Of a DNA stretch of 64,000 nt, positions 1-12,739 are shown piece after piece (position 1 is the first letter of the stretch; each line of letters opens with the position of its first letter). Both the position numbers and the translations under genes were made by a program. Source of the stretch: Parelaphostrongylus tenuis. Taxonomy: Eukaryota; Nematoda; Chromadorea; Rhabditida; Metastrongylidae. The notes below the pieces were generated by a model. It did not search any database, was not told the origin of the DNA, and saw only the letters and a program-made list of their open reading frames with translations. The stretch lies in assembly GCA_019055375.1 (NCBI GenBank), contig JAHQIW010000238.1, positions 62,001-126,000 of the forward strand, read 5' to 3'.

Positions 1-104
1 GCCGCTGATGAATCAACCGGAACCATTGGAAAGCGCCTTGATTCTATCAGTCTCGAAAACGCGCATGTATTACATGTCAGTAAATAAATTGTGCCCGATC
101 TTGT

Positions 105-937
105 ACAATCCCCCCCTTTTCCGTTAGGGCAGATCATACAGTTTCTGGTGTCGCACAATCGATCATAAAGTCTATTGCGGATCAGCTGATGGCGTAGGGT
201 GGGAGGTGGGATTTCAATAACTACCACGGAATTTTCAAGACCCCATCTTTTTAGGCACCTTTCAACCGCGCTACTAATTTCGTTTGATATAAATGGCAGT
301 TTGAAGGTTTAGTCAGGTGCGGGGTATTGTTCTTTCGGGACCTAATTCCACTTTTTGAATATTTCCAAGTAGCAGATATTTTGTAGCCGTTGGAAATGGT
401 AATTTTTCGTGCCAAGTCTAATGATTCGTTCCTTTCTTGTTCTCCTGTGCTCACATTTTTAGCCGTTTGAAACATGTTTTTGATTAGCGATTTTTTCATG
501 TGTGAAGGATGAGAGGAAAAGTGATTGAGCAAAATGTTTTTGTTACTTGGTTTTCGATACCATTTTGTACTATAGCCACTAAGCAAAAGCTTTACTTGGA
601 TGTTCAAGAATGGAAGCCCGTTCCCGTTTGGACTTTCTCGCGTAAATTTTATATGCTCTGACTGTCCGTTTAAGACTTCAAAACATTTGTCCATTTCCTC
701 TTGTGTGGAACAGACAATGAAGCAATCGTCTATATACCGGCAGTAGAGCAATGGGCGCTGAAGGAGAACTGGAGCTTCCATCTTATACATGAAAGCGATG
801 GCAAGACTAGGTGCTAAACGTTGACCCATGGCTAACCCCCTGAGTTGTGTGAAGTATTTTCCCGCCCATCGAAAGATTGAACAACTAAGACTTTGTTTTA
901 GGAGGGTCATTAGTTGATGAATAGTGAAGCCATACAT
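105..937 (-). mobile_element. Penelope-like element fragment: reverse transcriptase plus linker
   Basis: This is a retroelement remnant. The open frame at 251-937 encodes reverse-transcriptase blocks in order: GLAMGQRLAPSLA (fingers/palm), YCRYIDDCF (catalytic YIDD), a GLPFLNIQV block and a KWYRKPSNKN block, the last two typical of Penelope-like enzymes. Reading on past the stop and a probable frameshift, 105-250 encodes a Cys-rich linker (RLCDTRNCMICPN) that precedes the GIY-YIG endonuclease in this class. The N-terminal RT region is missing above about 960, and the endonuclease is cut off at about 105. The frame is open across the catalytic core, but the element is truncated at both ends and so not autonomous. 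The class is well supported by the YIDD and linker motifs together; the exact family is unknown. Confidence 0.85.
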
Positions 938-1009
938 ATTTACTTTTTGTTCATTTTCAGTTAGGAGTTCAAAATTGGCTTGTATTGCACAGTCATTTGA
1001 TACATTTCC

Positions 1010-1535
1010 AACGGCTACAAAACATATCTTACTTGGGAATATTCAAAAAGTGGAATAAGGTCCCGAAAGAACAATACTCCGCACCTGGATAAAGTTCCCT
1101 TCAAACTGCCATTTATATCAAACGAAATTAGTAGCGCTGTTAAAATTTGCCTAAAAAGATGCGGTTTTGAAAATTCCATGGTAGTTATCGAAATCCCACC
1201 TCCCACCCTATGCCATCAGCTGATCCGCAATAGACTTCATAATCGATTATGCAACACCAAAAACTGTATGATCTGCCCTAACGGAAAAGAGGGGGATTGT
1301 ATGAGATTGGTCACAATTTAACGAAGCCTTTAGATTTACATAGGGCACAAGAACATAACAACAACAACGATCTTGATGTGACTGTCACAATCCTAGCGCA
1401 GGAATCAAAAACATCCAAGCGTAAGACTCTTGAGGCATTTTGGTAAACGCCCAAAATCCCGAAATGAACCGGAAGGACGAGTGCGTCACCATCACACGAG
1501 AGCTCGCGCCCTTTCTTCGTTTGATCTTCTAACTT
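1010..1535 (+). mobile_element. Penelope-like element 3' fragment (linker and endonuclease tail)
   Basis: This is a second, oppositely oriented copy of the 3' part of the Penelope-like element at 105-380. About 280 bp (1018-1300) matches 105-380 in reverse complement. It encodes the same linker (NCMICPNGKEGDC) and then, after stops and frameshifts, a tail resembling MNRKDECVTITRELAPF, a motif I associate with the C-terminus of these endonucleases. The GIY-YIG core is not readable. Together with the minus-strand copy it forms an inverted pair around about 640 bp of reverse transcriptase. Inverted partial copies of this kind are common for Penelope-like insertions. Confidence 0.75.
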
Positions 1536-1539
1536 CACT

Positions 1540-2935
1540 CAGGCAGCATATAAATAAGACCATTCGAATCAATCAAATAGTTTAGTACTACATACGCCCA
1601 GGCTCTGAAGAAGGCGGGTCGCCAAAACGTCAGCCGAACTTCTACGACTAATTTACCATCCTCGCGTCAGCTAATTAAGATAAGTTTACTCGATTTTCTT
1701 CATAAATGTCCTAAAATGCTAATCGTGACAACCTTTTTTGCAACATTGGATACTTACTTACTTGGATAGTTGGACGATCCGCTTTCACGAAATGCGCGGA
1801 CCCCAGCACATCCTCCATTCGGTTCGTCTTCTCGTGATTTTTGTCCATGGCTGTGGCTTCATTCGAGCCATGGCCATTGGCGCGAGTTTCATACGTGATC
1901 TGGAGAATATCGGCAATACGAATACACCTGATGCGAATACAGATATTAAACTTTGCAATCTTGGAGGTAGCCAAGATATAGTTTACTTGACGTCCAGTTC
2001 AATGATTGCAAGAGGGTGTTCGGAAAAGGATCGAATCAGCGCATCATTTGTCACCTTGCTTTATGATACACTGCATTGCTAGCCACTACGCTATCCTACC
2101 TCCTTTTAGCGATGAAGTCCTCTTAAAACCTAAATTTACCAAATTTGTGCCAGATATTGGGAGTTGTGCCAGTCTTCGTAAGCCGACCGCACAGCGTTGG
2201 CACTTGTGCGCCGTTTTCTCTTCACGCCTTTACGAAGGGTCATGGAAGAGTGGTTTAGATAATATAGTACGCGGAAGCTATGAAAGTTATGCTTTGGAAA
2301 CACTACTTCTGCCATGTAAAAGCAGGTGAAGAGCTATTACGGTATGATAAAAGTACATGGACGTAGTCGGCAGAAATGACTTGAGGGCTTACAGTGTCCG
2401 ATGCGGATGAATAGGGTGAAAACTTATCACAATAATGCCTGCGCCAGTTCATAATCGAGGCTGTAGTGGAAGTCAGCAGTTAGTCAAAGTGCGTCAACAG
2501 TTTGCAATAGAATGAGCAAACTCAAATCGGCCATAAAAAGCTTTCACCCAGAAAAAATCGGTGTTTCTATTACTTGTAGGGAAATGTCGTTCGGGTGACG
2601 CTCCGGTATCAATCGGCCAATCATCGCTGGTGTTGCGCTCCTAGTTTTTCGTTTAAGCTCTCATTTGATATTCAGTACATTCTGAATTTACGTTCAGTAT
2701 ATGCAAATGCACTAGAAAATATTCGTACTACAAAACTAAGGTGGGAGATGTTCAAATATAATTTAGGGTGGGAAAATATGAAAGAAGAACATTAAGTGAT
2801 GCGTCTCTTTTGTAGCTTTTTGTCTTTGTTATTATTACTGAAAAATTGGTATAATTATCAACGGAGTATCTAAAGACACTCTTCAGAGTGTTCACCTTCA
2901 ACACCACCAAAAGAAACATTTCTTATGCTGAATAA
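1540..2935. other. No gene recognised
   Basis: Open frames of up to 114 codons occur here, but none has a recognisable domain, a convincing exon structure or matching splice phases. Nothing else stands out. Confidence 0.5.
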
Positions 2936-2939
2936 TATA

Positions 2940-3170
2940 GAGCGATGTGCAAGACTTTCGCGTCAGACGGGACTCGAACCCGGTTGTCAGATAGATGCGT
3001 TGTAGCGTAGAAAAAAGTAATGTGCGAATTAGGCTCAGTAGTGCAAAGGGTTAGAGAGTGCGATGTGGGTTCAAATCCCGCCTGACGCGGAAGTTTTGCA
3101 CGTATATCTACATCACTGGGTATATCTATAATATCATACTACCCCTAAAAGCGGGTAAATAAATAGAATT
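2940..3170. repeat. Head-to-head tRNA-like pair
   Basis: A minus-strand tRNA-like module (2941-2990, with a T-arm/B-box reading GGGTTCGAGTCCC on its own strand) faces a plus-strand one (about 3020-3110, GGGTTCAAATCCC). The arms are about 45 bp inverted copies of each other and include the flanking sequence around TTTTGCAC. A conserved tail (TTTTGCAC...ATATCTA...GGTAAAT) follows the plus module and recurs near 55.1 kb, which marks this as a dispersed repeat and not a working tRNA gene. Confidence 0.65.
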
Positions 3171-3179
3171 CTATATCTT

Positions 3180-4910
3180 ATGTTATTGAGCGATGAGGTG
3201 ATAGAGACATGCGAAATGAACGACATATTGTAAAGCTTCAATCAATGTGAAAATAGTGCATACTGCAAAATCTTATCTCCAGCATGCTAAAGTTAACCTT
3301 TCCTTCGCAAAGTTCTTCCAGGAATATTTTCTGGCATAGTCATCATCGAGTTGTATCAGATTCTTTTCTCAAAGTGCATAATTGGGTAGCTGCAGATTTT
3401 AGCTGTGTGGAACGGCAAGAACTTTCTATGGTGAAAAAGAAAGGTCAACGTTTAAAAATTGTGGAAGTAGATTCATTCAAATAACAAAAAATCTGCTCTT
3501 ACTATTGTTTAAATTTAAAAACAGAAGAAAACCTGCATGTTCATAAGTTACACCCCAGAGATATCGTTCAATAGTGCAATTCTAAGGAAAATCAGCTAAA
3601 ATGAGATCTAGTTAGATGAGAGCAAGCTGTCATATAAACATTCAGAAACTACGACAGCTAATAAAATATCGGCACAAAGAAGTCGAGTAGACAGAAATGC
3701 TTCGGCAAAATGCTTTCCTGCTCTCGATCCGACGGCTTCGCTTCACTGCCACTATCTTTGGAGTTCATTTCTTCTCTAAACACAAAGCGCGCTTTTCAGC
3801 CTATCACAGATCTCAAATTACTGCTGTCGAAAATCAAATGAAACGAACACGTGGTCTGCCTCAATGCCAGCAGCCATGTGGCCTTAGCTACAGTGTACGT
3901 GTTAATATCAACCAGATACCAGGAAGACGAACGACTTCATGACTGGATTTTTTCACAACGATTCTTAAGGCAAAATATGATTTGTCCAAGATATCAAAGC
4001 AAGTGTAACTCACTGAGCTGCTCTTTCACTCGTGCGGGTCATATACAGGTTCAAGTGTGATCGGCTTACTCAACCATAAATAAGGCAGCAGGTGGTAGGA
4101 CCACTTGAGATGTTTAATGCAGAAATAAAAAGATTAGTCCACATCCAAAAGCATGAAGTAAATATGGAAACTTTCTGATTGAGCGATTAATTTAATCAAT
4201 AGCTTAGTTCATATCTTGCTCAAGACATCTATAATCCTCTTCCATGAAGAAAACCTTTAGAGAAAAGTGATACATGGTATGGACCATCTTAAAGAACGAA
4301 CTTGAAAATGATGAAACTGGGAGTACTACCGTACTCAACAGTAGCACTAATCACTTAGAAGCCTCATTATTTCTTGAAACCGTTGCATAAGAATTAGCAA
4401 GCTGATGGTGATCTTCTTCTTTATGCTGACTACCCTTCATACCTATGTCCAGGTTCAAATGCGCTAGGTTCACCAAGTCTCTGATCCCGCTGGAGTTATA
4501 AATCACTGTCAGGCTTTCCGTAGAGACCAACTCTTCCTAATCCACATTGAACTCCTTTAGGGTGTTTCCCCTAGGATTTCAGAGTCATTCGTCCTAACCA
4601 ACATTCAACGATATTAACAACGAAAACGAAAATATCCAACTAGCAACCGAAGTTATATGCAAAAAACACAGCAGACCATTGTCGAATGGTGGATGCTACG
4701 AAAATAATTGTGCAAGAATTACTGAAGTCAGCGTAGTGTGACACATGCGCTGTGTTATCAAGAAGTAAGTTAATTACATAAAATATTTACCGCATAATTC
4801 GACAAATTGTAACAAAAGTACCATTTTCTCGGTAACAACTACGTTAAACAGCTATAGCATATCGATAATTTTTTGTGGACAGGTTGGATGAAGTGCATTC
4901 ATGAACGTAA
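3180..4910. other. No gene recognised
   Basis: Short frames such as those at 3284-3484 and 3697-4060 lack domain signals and are not linked by consistent splice sites. No RNA gene or clear repeat was seen. Confidence 0.45.
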
Positions 4911-4915
4911 AGTCG

Positions 4916-5211
4916 AAAAGGATAAAGCTCTCGGCGTTTATTAGTTCCTGATGGATGCACCATGCATTCGTCTCTAATTCTTAACTTCGTTTGAGCTCAG
5001 TAAATGCATATCTGTCCTTCCAGTGGTTCGCGGAGGCCTCCCGCTGAACCGAGTCAGTGCTGCTTATCCTCCTAGACAAGTCTGAGACCAGCCTGGTATC
5101 AATATACCGACCCCGGAGGGACGGATGGCTTGGTGAGCTATGAGCGCGAGATCGAACCGGTGACTTCATGTGCGACGCAGAGCACCTCTAACCACTGCGC
5201 CACATGCGCTC
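4916..5211 (-). repeat. tRNA-headed SINE (family A), near full length
   Basis: Read on the minus strand, the element starts with GAGCGCATGTGGCGCAGTGG (A-box region). It continues through GGTTCGATCTCGCGCTCAT (B-box region) and a conserved ~200 bp body containing CTTGTCT(A/G)GGAGGATAAGCAGC, and ends in a GAGCTTTATCC tail. The same unit recurs at about 22.1, 27.1, 42.7, 52.8, 57.0, 58.7, 59.7 and 63.7 kb. A tRNA-related head, an unrelated body and a short simple tail are the hallmarks of a tRNA-derived SINE. Confidence 0.8.
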
Positions 5212-6027
5212 TTTCTTATCTTCATACGGTCACTAAATTTGACGCATCTTCATCAATTCATAATCGTCTGATGAGCTTGACTGGCAGTGGATTATCCAAT
5301 AGCCTATTCGGTGACAGATGGCACCACAACAATGATTCCGCTGTGTCTACGAGCACCAAAACGAGCTGGAATCTATACGTTAATAATTTGCGTTGAGGAT
5401 ATGAGTCTTCTACAATGATCAAAAGGGCACCTTCTAGGACACGTACATATATAATGGAGAATCCGTGCTACATTTGACTATCGTATTTCCTAGTTATTAA
5501 TTTATTTATTCATGCTTGGCTCACAGGAAGCGCATTGTTAGGAGATGCCACATATCCATGAAACACTTGCATTATGCAAAGTACCCGTCGCTGCCACCTG
5601 TCGAAGCAGCCTTGCATTTCTTTGATGACTGCAGTTAAGCAACAAACTACATTGGAAAAACACTCTCTGAACCATACAGGTTGAGATTTGAGGAAGCTTA
5701 AGAGGAATCAATGATTTCAAAACATTAGGCGAAACCACTTTAAAATTTGAAGACCTTCATAAGGAGGAGTGTAAAGAGGTAGACTGAATGAAAAATTACC
5801 AAAGACCGAACATCTGTTGAGCTCCACACTGCGCAAATAATTCCGCATTTCTTTGTGAGTGTACACGAGCTTCTCAACAATAATTTAAATACAGTATATT
5901 GATAATAGCTGACGTTTTGCCGCTTTCGTCTTCTTCAGGGCTGGTAGAGTCAAATTGATATGTAATCTACCCAGCAACACACTCACAACAAAGCCAACGA
6001 AACTCAATACATAAATATTTGATAGCG

Positions 6028-6150
6028 TACGACAAGAGTCAAACCCGCGTTTCGTCCATAACGAACGTGTGCTACAACTACACGATAGCAGGTGGTGTAG
6101 TGGTAGTACACGCTCCGGGTATGATTGAAACGCGGGTTCGACTCCCCTCT
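6028..6150. repeat. Head-to-head tRNA-like pair
   Basis: A degraded minus-strand module (about 6028-6075) is followed directly by a plus-strand module (about 6078-6148). The plus module has GGTGGTGTAGTGGTAGTACA (A-box) and CGGGTTCGACTCCC (B-box). The two arms match as inverted copies. The plus module belongs to the same group as those at 19.9 and 24.7 kb (family B). Confidence 0.65.
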
Positions 6151-6282
6151 GTGGTCTTATCTTTGCTCTCCCTTTCAATTCACTTTGATAGCATAGTAAA
6201 CATTTTCAGTTGAATACTCACTGCTTTCTTGTTTTACGTTTTACTGTCTATCAATTCTTATTAGAGACCAATGCTATCAGTC

Positions 6283-7930
6283 TTATACAGAGGAAGAGTG
6301 TGGTTGGTTCAGATTAAAAAAAAACAATGCGAGGCATGGCGCCAAATTACAAGTTTTGACGAGACAGTCATCTTTGAGGTTCTTTTTGGACTTTTTGGCA
6401 GAAATCCGAAGCGTTTCTAGAGTTTTAGGTGCTAAGACCTTATGTGCTGTGCGAAAATGGCGATTTCCATTCCTATTGCGGGATCTTACCCTTATGTGCC
6501 ACTGTACTATGAGAGCATAGTGGGGTGTTTGGTTCGATTTCAAGTTAGCAAGTGGCTTGTTCTCTCAATTTGGATACAAATTGGTCTTTCCGTTTAGTCA
6601 GTGTATTCGTCACCGCACGCTTTACAAGAGATTAGGCAAATTGTACTTGAACTCATCTATCCAATCATCGCCTCTGTCATTGGGACATATGCAGTTTTTC
6701 ATAGTACACAGAGTGTCATATAGGCGATTACGAGCTGGCTGATGTTTCAAAGTATTCGATTCTGTTTCATTCACTGTCACTGCTTTGTCTAAGCTTGTCT
6801 CTGCTGAGTAGCGTTTCATAGCCATATTTGTTTTGTTCAAAAATGAAGGCTAGGTAAACCGAACCTTATCGTCGTGGGACTTATCGTTTGGTGGTCTAAT
6901 TTTACCTCTATACCTGTTTAAAGAAGATGCAGTTTTGTACCCATTGCAAGTAGCTATTTTCCGTGCTGAGTTCAGGGGTTCTACCTTATGCTCTGTGAAT
7001 GCATAGGCGGCTACTCGAAACATCCTTCTCACAGGCAGCCTTTTAATGTGTGAACGGTTAGAGGAGAGGTTAAATGCCATTATTTTTTGTTGCATGATTG
7101 TCGGCAACATTTGGTGGTGTAGCGTATTGATGAGAGATTGATGTGACCGTTTGTAAACAAATAGTGGCTTTCCTTCAATTTTTCTCGCCTGAACTCTAAT
7201 TACTTTGACTGCTTGTTTGGCAGCAAAACACTTGTTTATTCCCTCTTGTGTTGAGCAAATCACAAAGCAGTCGTCGGATACCTACAGGAGAGGGGACAGA
7301 AGGCTAAGTGGCGGGCTTCAAGTTTAAACATGAACGCAATGAAAAAACTTAGTGCTAGGCGCTGCTCCGTTGTCCTCCAATTGAGCCTAGTATTCCGCAC
7401 TATCCCAAAGTTAGACAGTTTAGGTAGTCCTATAAGACGGTCATGGTCTGTTAGATCGAGACCACACATTTTTACTGCCCCTTCATGCTACACAAGTACC
7501 TGCGGATGGTTTTCATTGCAGGGTCATCCCGCACGTTAATATCAAGGGTGATAATGTCAGAGGATTCCATCGCGTAAGAGTTGTTGAGATGCGCATCACG
7601 CAGAGAATCCAGGGGCATTTTGATATTCGTGAGATGAACTAGGATGTGTTTCAGCAACGGAACGAGTATTAGGTATATGAACCAAGCCATTTTATTCGAA
7701 CGAATGTCCATACAACGGATGACGGTTCCAATTTGAACGTTGATGGATCGGTAGACGCATTATCGTCACTAGATACTAGCTTATCAGTTTTTACGAGTAA
7801 GTACAAGGCGGTAGGCGGTGATAGGTCAATCTTAAGCAGTGAAATAACTTATGGTTTTAGACCTGCCGCGCTGGCTACTTTGCCACATGTTCCGGTCTTA
7901 ATTCTCAAAATCCTTTTTAAATGGTGAGGG
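6283..7930 (-). mobile_element. Decayed Penelope-like retroelement
   Basis: Pieces of one element are readable in order on the minus strand, in different frames. They are an N-terminal RT region (about 7930-7470, with DIITLDINV resembling the SLYTNV block); an RT core that has lost the YIDD box (around 7260-7470, with LNWRTTEQRLALS in place of GLAMGQRLAPS); a thumb-like region (6850-7260); a Cys linker (RLYDTLCTMKNCICPN, near 6700); and a C-terminal tail (6283-6543, AKKSKKNLKDDCLVKT). Several frameshifts and stops break it, so it is inactive. It is clearly older than the copy at 0-1 kb. Confidence 0.75.
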
Positions 7931-7934
7931 ATGT

Positions 7935-9530
7935 AGGGCAACATCTTAGAGATGTATTTCTGTTATTTTGATTTTTGATTGACGAGGAGCTACTACAGAT
8001 GCTCCGTTTTTATTATTAATTGAGAGCTCAAAAGTTATTGATTTTATTTGAAATCCAACCTGTTGCATACTATATTTATATGTTGCTGTGAAGTTGGAAC
8101 CGAGCCTTACAATGTGACAAAGATCAAAAATCTTGAAGATTTCGCCCGAAAATCTGCGAAAAATGGTATCAGCTTCGTCTATGAGTTTTTGGTGTATAAA
8201 GGGCGCTCAAAAAAGAGGTGGTGCCAATGCCCCTACTTCTTGTTTTTCGTTTCATGGAACAAATCAAGTTTAGCTTTATGGAGGAGTGAACCATGAAGCT
8301 GGGGAGAATGTATGCGATCCGGAGAAAAATTCTTTCTGAATTTGGCTACGGTAGTGAAAAGCTTGGGTCCAGATTAGCGAGTTTGTGTCTTCAGGAATAG
8401 ACATGCCTCTAGGAACGCTAACCCTTTGTTTTGAAGGGAAAAAAAGGTGGCGAGATCTACATCCTATTGAACGGGTCATTTTCGCTCCTCAGTTTTTCGA
8501 AAATCTGCCTAGAGCTGAAACGTTTATTTTCAACACTAGTTCGTCAAAAGCAGAGTACCTAAGATTGATCAAATACGTCAGTTGAGTTTTTTTGGGGATT
8601 CGTTCATATGTAACTTAACAACAAAAACAATAACAACTAGTCTTTAAATACGATCTTCGTTTTTAGTTTTGAGTTTTTGTTTTTATACGCAAATTAACAA
8701 CAAAAAGAGCAAAAAAATAACCTACAAAGTATAAACCACCATAGTCTACGACTTTCTGCCATTGTTCAGTTAGATCCCGGATTTGCTCGAAGCAGCATTT
8801 CGATTCTTTTTGAATGTTGCATTGGCCCAAAGAGGCCATATTGAATCAAGCGACGTTTGGCTTCAAAGTCAAAAAAAGCAAATCATACTGTTCAGTAGGT
8901 ATTTTGGAGCTGAAATCAATGCATTGGATATTTGAATAGCAAATTATTAACAAAAGACGAGACAAAGATGTCAAAAAAATTAAACTTTTGAAAAATTCTC
9001 GGAACCTTTTGCTTAAACTTATACTACGAATTCTCTTCGGTGGTAGTATTTCTAGCTTTCCCCATTCTCAAAAATGTCGGCATTTTACCAAAGATTCTCA
9101 ACTTTATTGAAAAATTTATAAAATTTTCTCTCTGAATAAACTTCCGCACATACTGATGAGATAAATTGCATCAAAATTGACTAAGAGATCGGAAGCTGTT
9201 GAAATTTCGATAAATGTATAGTTACAGACCATTCCGTCTCATTGTGTGCATAGATGGAACAGGCCGTATAGCAAATAATTCTCGCGAAGGATGGCATATT
9301 GGCTCCATAAAGTAGAAAAATTCACAACATAAATATTTTGCTTATTGTCTCAGGCAAAGTGGATGAACAATGGGATTTGCTCATTGTTAAACAACGGGTA
9401 GTGTTAGTTATGTCAAAAGTGCACACTCAAATCAGTATAAAAATGGAGCAAATCTACAAAATATACTTATTTTCCAGAGCTCTTATTATTTCACCGGAGA
9501 TTTTCTAGACGTGGCTTCGTATAATTAGGT
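7935..9530. other. No gene recognised upstream of the astacin gene
   Basis: AT-rich sequence without convincing exons. The last few hundred bases presumably hold the promoter of the astacin gene, but I could not identify a specific element. Confidence 0.4.
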
Positions 9531-9536
9531 TCCAGG

Positions 9537-12500
9537 ATGAGAGTTATTGTACTACTTGCATTTATGACTAACACAGCTCGAGCGGCGATAGTTGTTAGCT
9601 CACGAAGAGGAATCAAAGAATCCCTCGGCGAAGACAATTTCGTAGAGAAGCTGAAAGAGGGATATAATTTGCTGAAAAACGTGAGGATCTCTCGTGAGCT
9701 CCATGCCTTTGAATTCTTCTAGTCATATGATCATCTGTTCCTGGAACTGTTTCCTTATATTAGGATACAAATGCAGCAGCCACAATGGGACTTCTCAAGC
9801 GACTACACAATTTGGAGGACGAATCAAAGGAAGAATTCACTCTACCTTCAGATTATGACGGTGCATCAGTGAATTTCAAGAGGGTGAGTGTATCATTTCT
9901 CATTCGAGAATAGATCAAACAACAATGTGAGTTCTTTAGCACTACATGGAAAGGAGAGGTGATCACACCCGAGTAGTTGGTGATACAATCGAGGAAACCA
10001 ATATGAACAGTAATGTCGCCATGGCGCTTTTCCAAGGCGATATTATCCTCACTAAGTTCGTTTGATTTTTGAGATAAGCTCATCATTAGTTGCGCTTTTC
10101 ATGCGGAATTTATATCTTTAGAGAACAAGCTGACGAGATCATGATGGACATTAAGGAAACCGGTGGCAAACGCAATAAACGACAAGCATTCCGTGACTGG
10201 AGTTACCCTAGAAGCTTGTGGTCGAAGGCAGCGCATTATTCGTTCCATTCGAGCGCAAGTTTGCTTTTTAGGATCCTTTCTCCATCAAAATGTGATGGGA
10301 TCGACAATTACAAGTTGCATAATTTCAGCCAAGGATGCCAGAAGAGTGTTTAGGAAAGCTGCCTCACTGTGGTCCGCAGACACTTGCATTGATTTCAAGG
10401 AGAGCAATGCAGGTAGGAAAAAACATGACGGAATTGACTTTAAATTGCTTACTCACTCAACAATCAACTTTCTAGCTATTCATAGAATCAATGTTATACG
10501 AGGTCAAGGTTGTTGGTCGAACGTTGGAAGAGTTGGAGGCATGCAAGCTCTCTCACTTGGGCAAGGATGCGAATCGGTTTGTTTGAAGAAATTTATCCAT
10601 CACGAATTTGCGGTTTAACAAGACTTCAATTCTAACAGATTGGTGAGTCATAATAATATCACCGTATTACAGGTTGGAACGGCTGCGCACGAGATTGGGC
10701 ACGCATTAGGTCTCTCCCATACACAGACGAGACACGATCGTGACAAATTCATTACTCTTTATACCCAAAACATACTGGTAATTCTGAATTAAACACGTAG
10801 CATATGCATGTGTTATGGCGGGTCTGAGATTTTAGCCCGGCTGGTACAGCCAATTCATAAAGCAAACGGAACGCACCAACTACAACTATAATCTAACTTA
10901 CGATTATGGAAGTATTATGCATTATGGAGCAAAGAGGTCTGTCCAACTTTGAATGTATCAGTTCAAGATTGCAATAAAGTGTTTAACATTCTGATTCCAG
11001 CGTCTCGAAGAATGGGCGACCCGTCATGGTTCCACGTGATGTTAACTATTTGCAAACCCTTGGGTCTCACATGATTTCATTCTACGAGAAACTCATGATC
11101 AACCTGCATTATGGATGCCTTGGTGAGGAGAATCTAGCATGACCATTTGATACCGCGCTATACATGCTGACATTTTTTGCTCAACGATGAAATAATCTAG
11201 ATAAATGCAAAAGAAGTTCGTCGGCCTCGTGCGAGAATGGTGGTTTCCCACATTCCAGAGACTGTTCTAAATGTATTTGTCCTACTGGATATGGAGGAAA
11301 ACTTTGCAGCCAAAGAGTAAGGAAGTTCGAAATTTGGGAAGCTTTTCTTTGAAGCAAACAATAAGTGCACATATTGCTTTCCAGCCAGCTGGCTGTGGTC
11401 GAACACTCGTCGCTACCACATCCTTACAAACGCTTAAGGATACAGTGGAAACGGGAAGAAGAAGCGATAACTTCACTGTGTGCAATTACTGGATTGAAGT
11501 ACGATATGTATAGCCACCTAAAATTTTTTCTCATCTACCTACTTTCAGTGGTGAAGTAACAAATTTTTTCCAATAATTTTGAGCGATTAGCGAGACTCTG
11601 GACGTCGGACGAAACGCGAACCCGCATTTCGCTCTTTTCCGGAAGCAAACTCTAATGATTGCACTACCGGCGTTGCTGCTCTGCCATCAGTCTTTCATAT
11701 ATTCGATATATGTCGGCGTTTCTGGGTTCAATGGCGAAATCGGATTGCCAGGCCAAACCGATGACGGTTGGTTGCTAACAAATCGATGCGCTGCGCCGCA
11801 AAAAAGTAATGACAGAACAGAAGAGACGGTAGTGGAGTGGTTAGCACGCGTCCGTGGAAAGGATGAAACGCGCGTTGAAATCCCGCCCGACTTGCAAAGT
11901 TTTGCACATCACTCAATATTGTTGGATATATGAAGTATGTTAGTCCAATTCGCTCTAGTATTATAGTTAAAGAAGTGTTTTTCAAGGCACCAAATGGTTC
12001 AACGATCGAGATAATTCTCGATAGCTTCACGAAAGGTATAGGTAGTGACGGTTGCACACACGCAGGAGTTGAAATCAAAACAGGAAAAGATAAGCGGCGA
12101 ACTGGTTATAGGTGAGCATCTACATGTGGAGTTTGGAACGATACGCATCATATCATTTAGATTTTGCACTCCGGATAATATCGGAACGTCGTTGATCTCC
12201 TCTCATAGCATCGTCCCTGTGATAACTTACAGCAGACTCTATAAAACCACAACCATTTTACGATTTCGAATCGGTAATGTGTAGTTCAATAGACGCTCGT
12301 AATGGATTGCCCATAATTATACTCAAGCAAATTCTTGCAGTTTCCTCTGCTACGGAGACTTCTCAAGTAAAGTCTCGGTCAACTGATTCGACTCCCGTGT
12401 CAACAGATTCGCCGAAATCCGATTGCCTAAGCAGTCTTGTGTATGTATTGATGATGTAATATTCCTTCGACACTTCTGCAATGGTTGAACATTTTTAGGT

Positions 12501-12598
12501 GCAATGCATTGATGAAATGGGATTTTTGCCGTTCTGAGAGATACGATGAGAGCTTAAAAATGTTGATCTGCCCGAAATCGTGCATGCCATGTTACTAA
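9537..12598 (+). CDS. Astacin-family secreted zinc metalloprotease (EGF-CUB-ShK)
   Basis: Secreted zinc endopeptidase of the astacin (M12A) family. Fourteen exons: 9537-9680, 9764-9883, 10090-10258, 10329-10412, 10476-10576, 10673-10777, 10836-10936, 11001-11122, 11201-11316, 11385-11498, 11987-12111, 12161-12273, 12341-12440, 12499-12598. All phases agree, giving 537 residues. Order: hydrophobic signal peptide (1-17), propeptide, basic cleavage site KRNKR (115-119), and a catalytic domain with HEIGHALGLSHTQTRHDRD (His 212, 216, 222; Glu 213) and the Met-turn SIMHY (267-271). Then an EGF-like domain (six Cys, around 317-350), a CUB domain split over three exons, a Ser/Thr-rich linker, and a C-terminal ShK-like six-Cys domain ending CPKSCMPCY. 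All catalytic residues are present. The propeptide reads FSCG where the family's FxGD zinc switch is expected. Intron 10 holds a tRNA-derived repeat. In nematodes such enzymes serve cuticle processing, moulting or host-tissue entry; the role here is inferred. Confidence 0.93.
11822..11945 (+). repeat. tRNA-like repeat inside astacin intron 10
   Basis: A degraded tRNA-like module (GTAGTGGAGTGGTTAGCACG, then a weak B-box CGCGTTGAAATCCC) is followed by a TTTTGCACATCACTCAATAT tail. The same tail follows the modules near 38.1 and 55.1 kb. It lies wholly within the 488 bp intron between two CUB exons and does not disturb the coding frame. Confidence 0.6.
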
Positions 12599-12739
12599 TT
12601 GTATGCTTTTCCTCAAAAAAAAAGCATTTACATCGTCCGCTTTTTCATATTAGTCTGTCAAATTCAAACATACGTGCATGCATAGTTACATATATACATA
12701 CATATCCCATCCCCTTACCCTTTAGGGACCATGAGGGCC

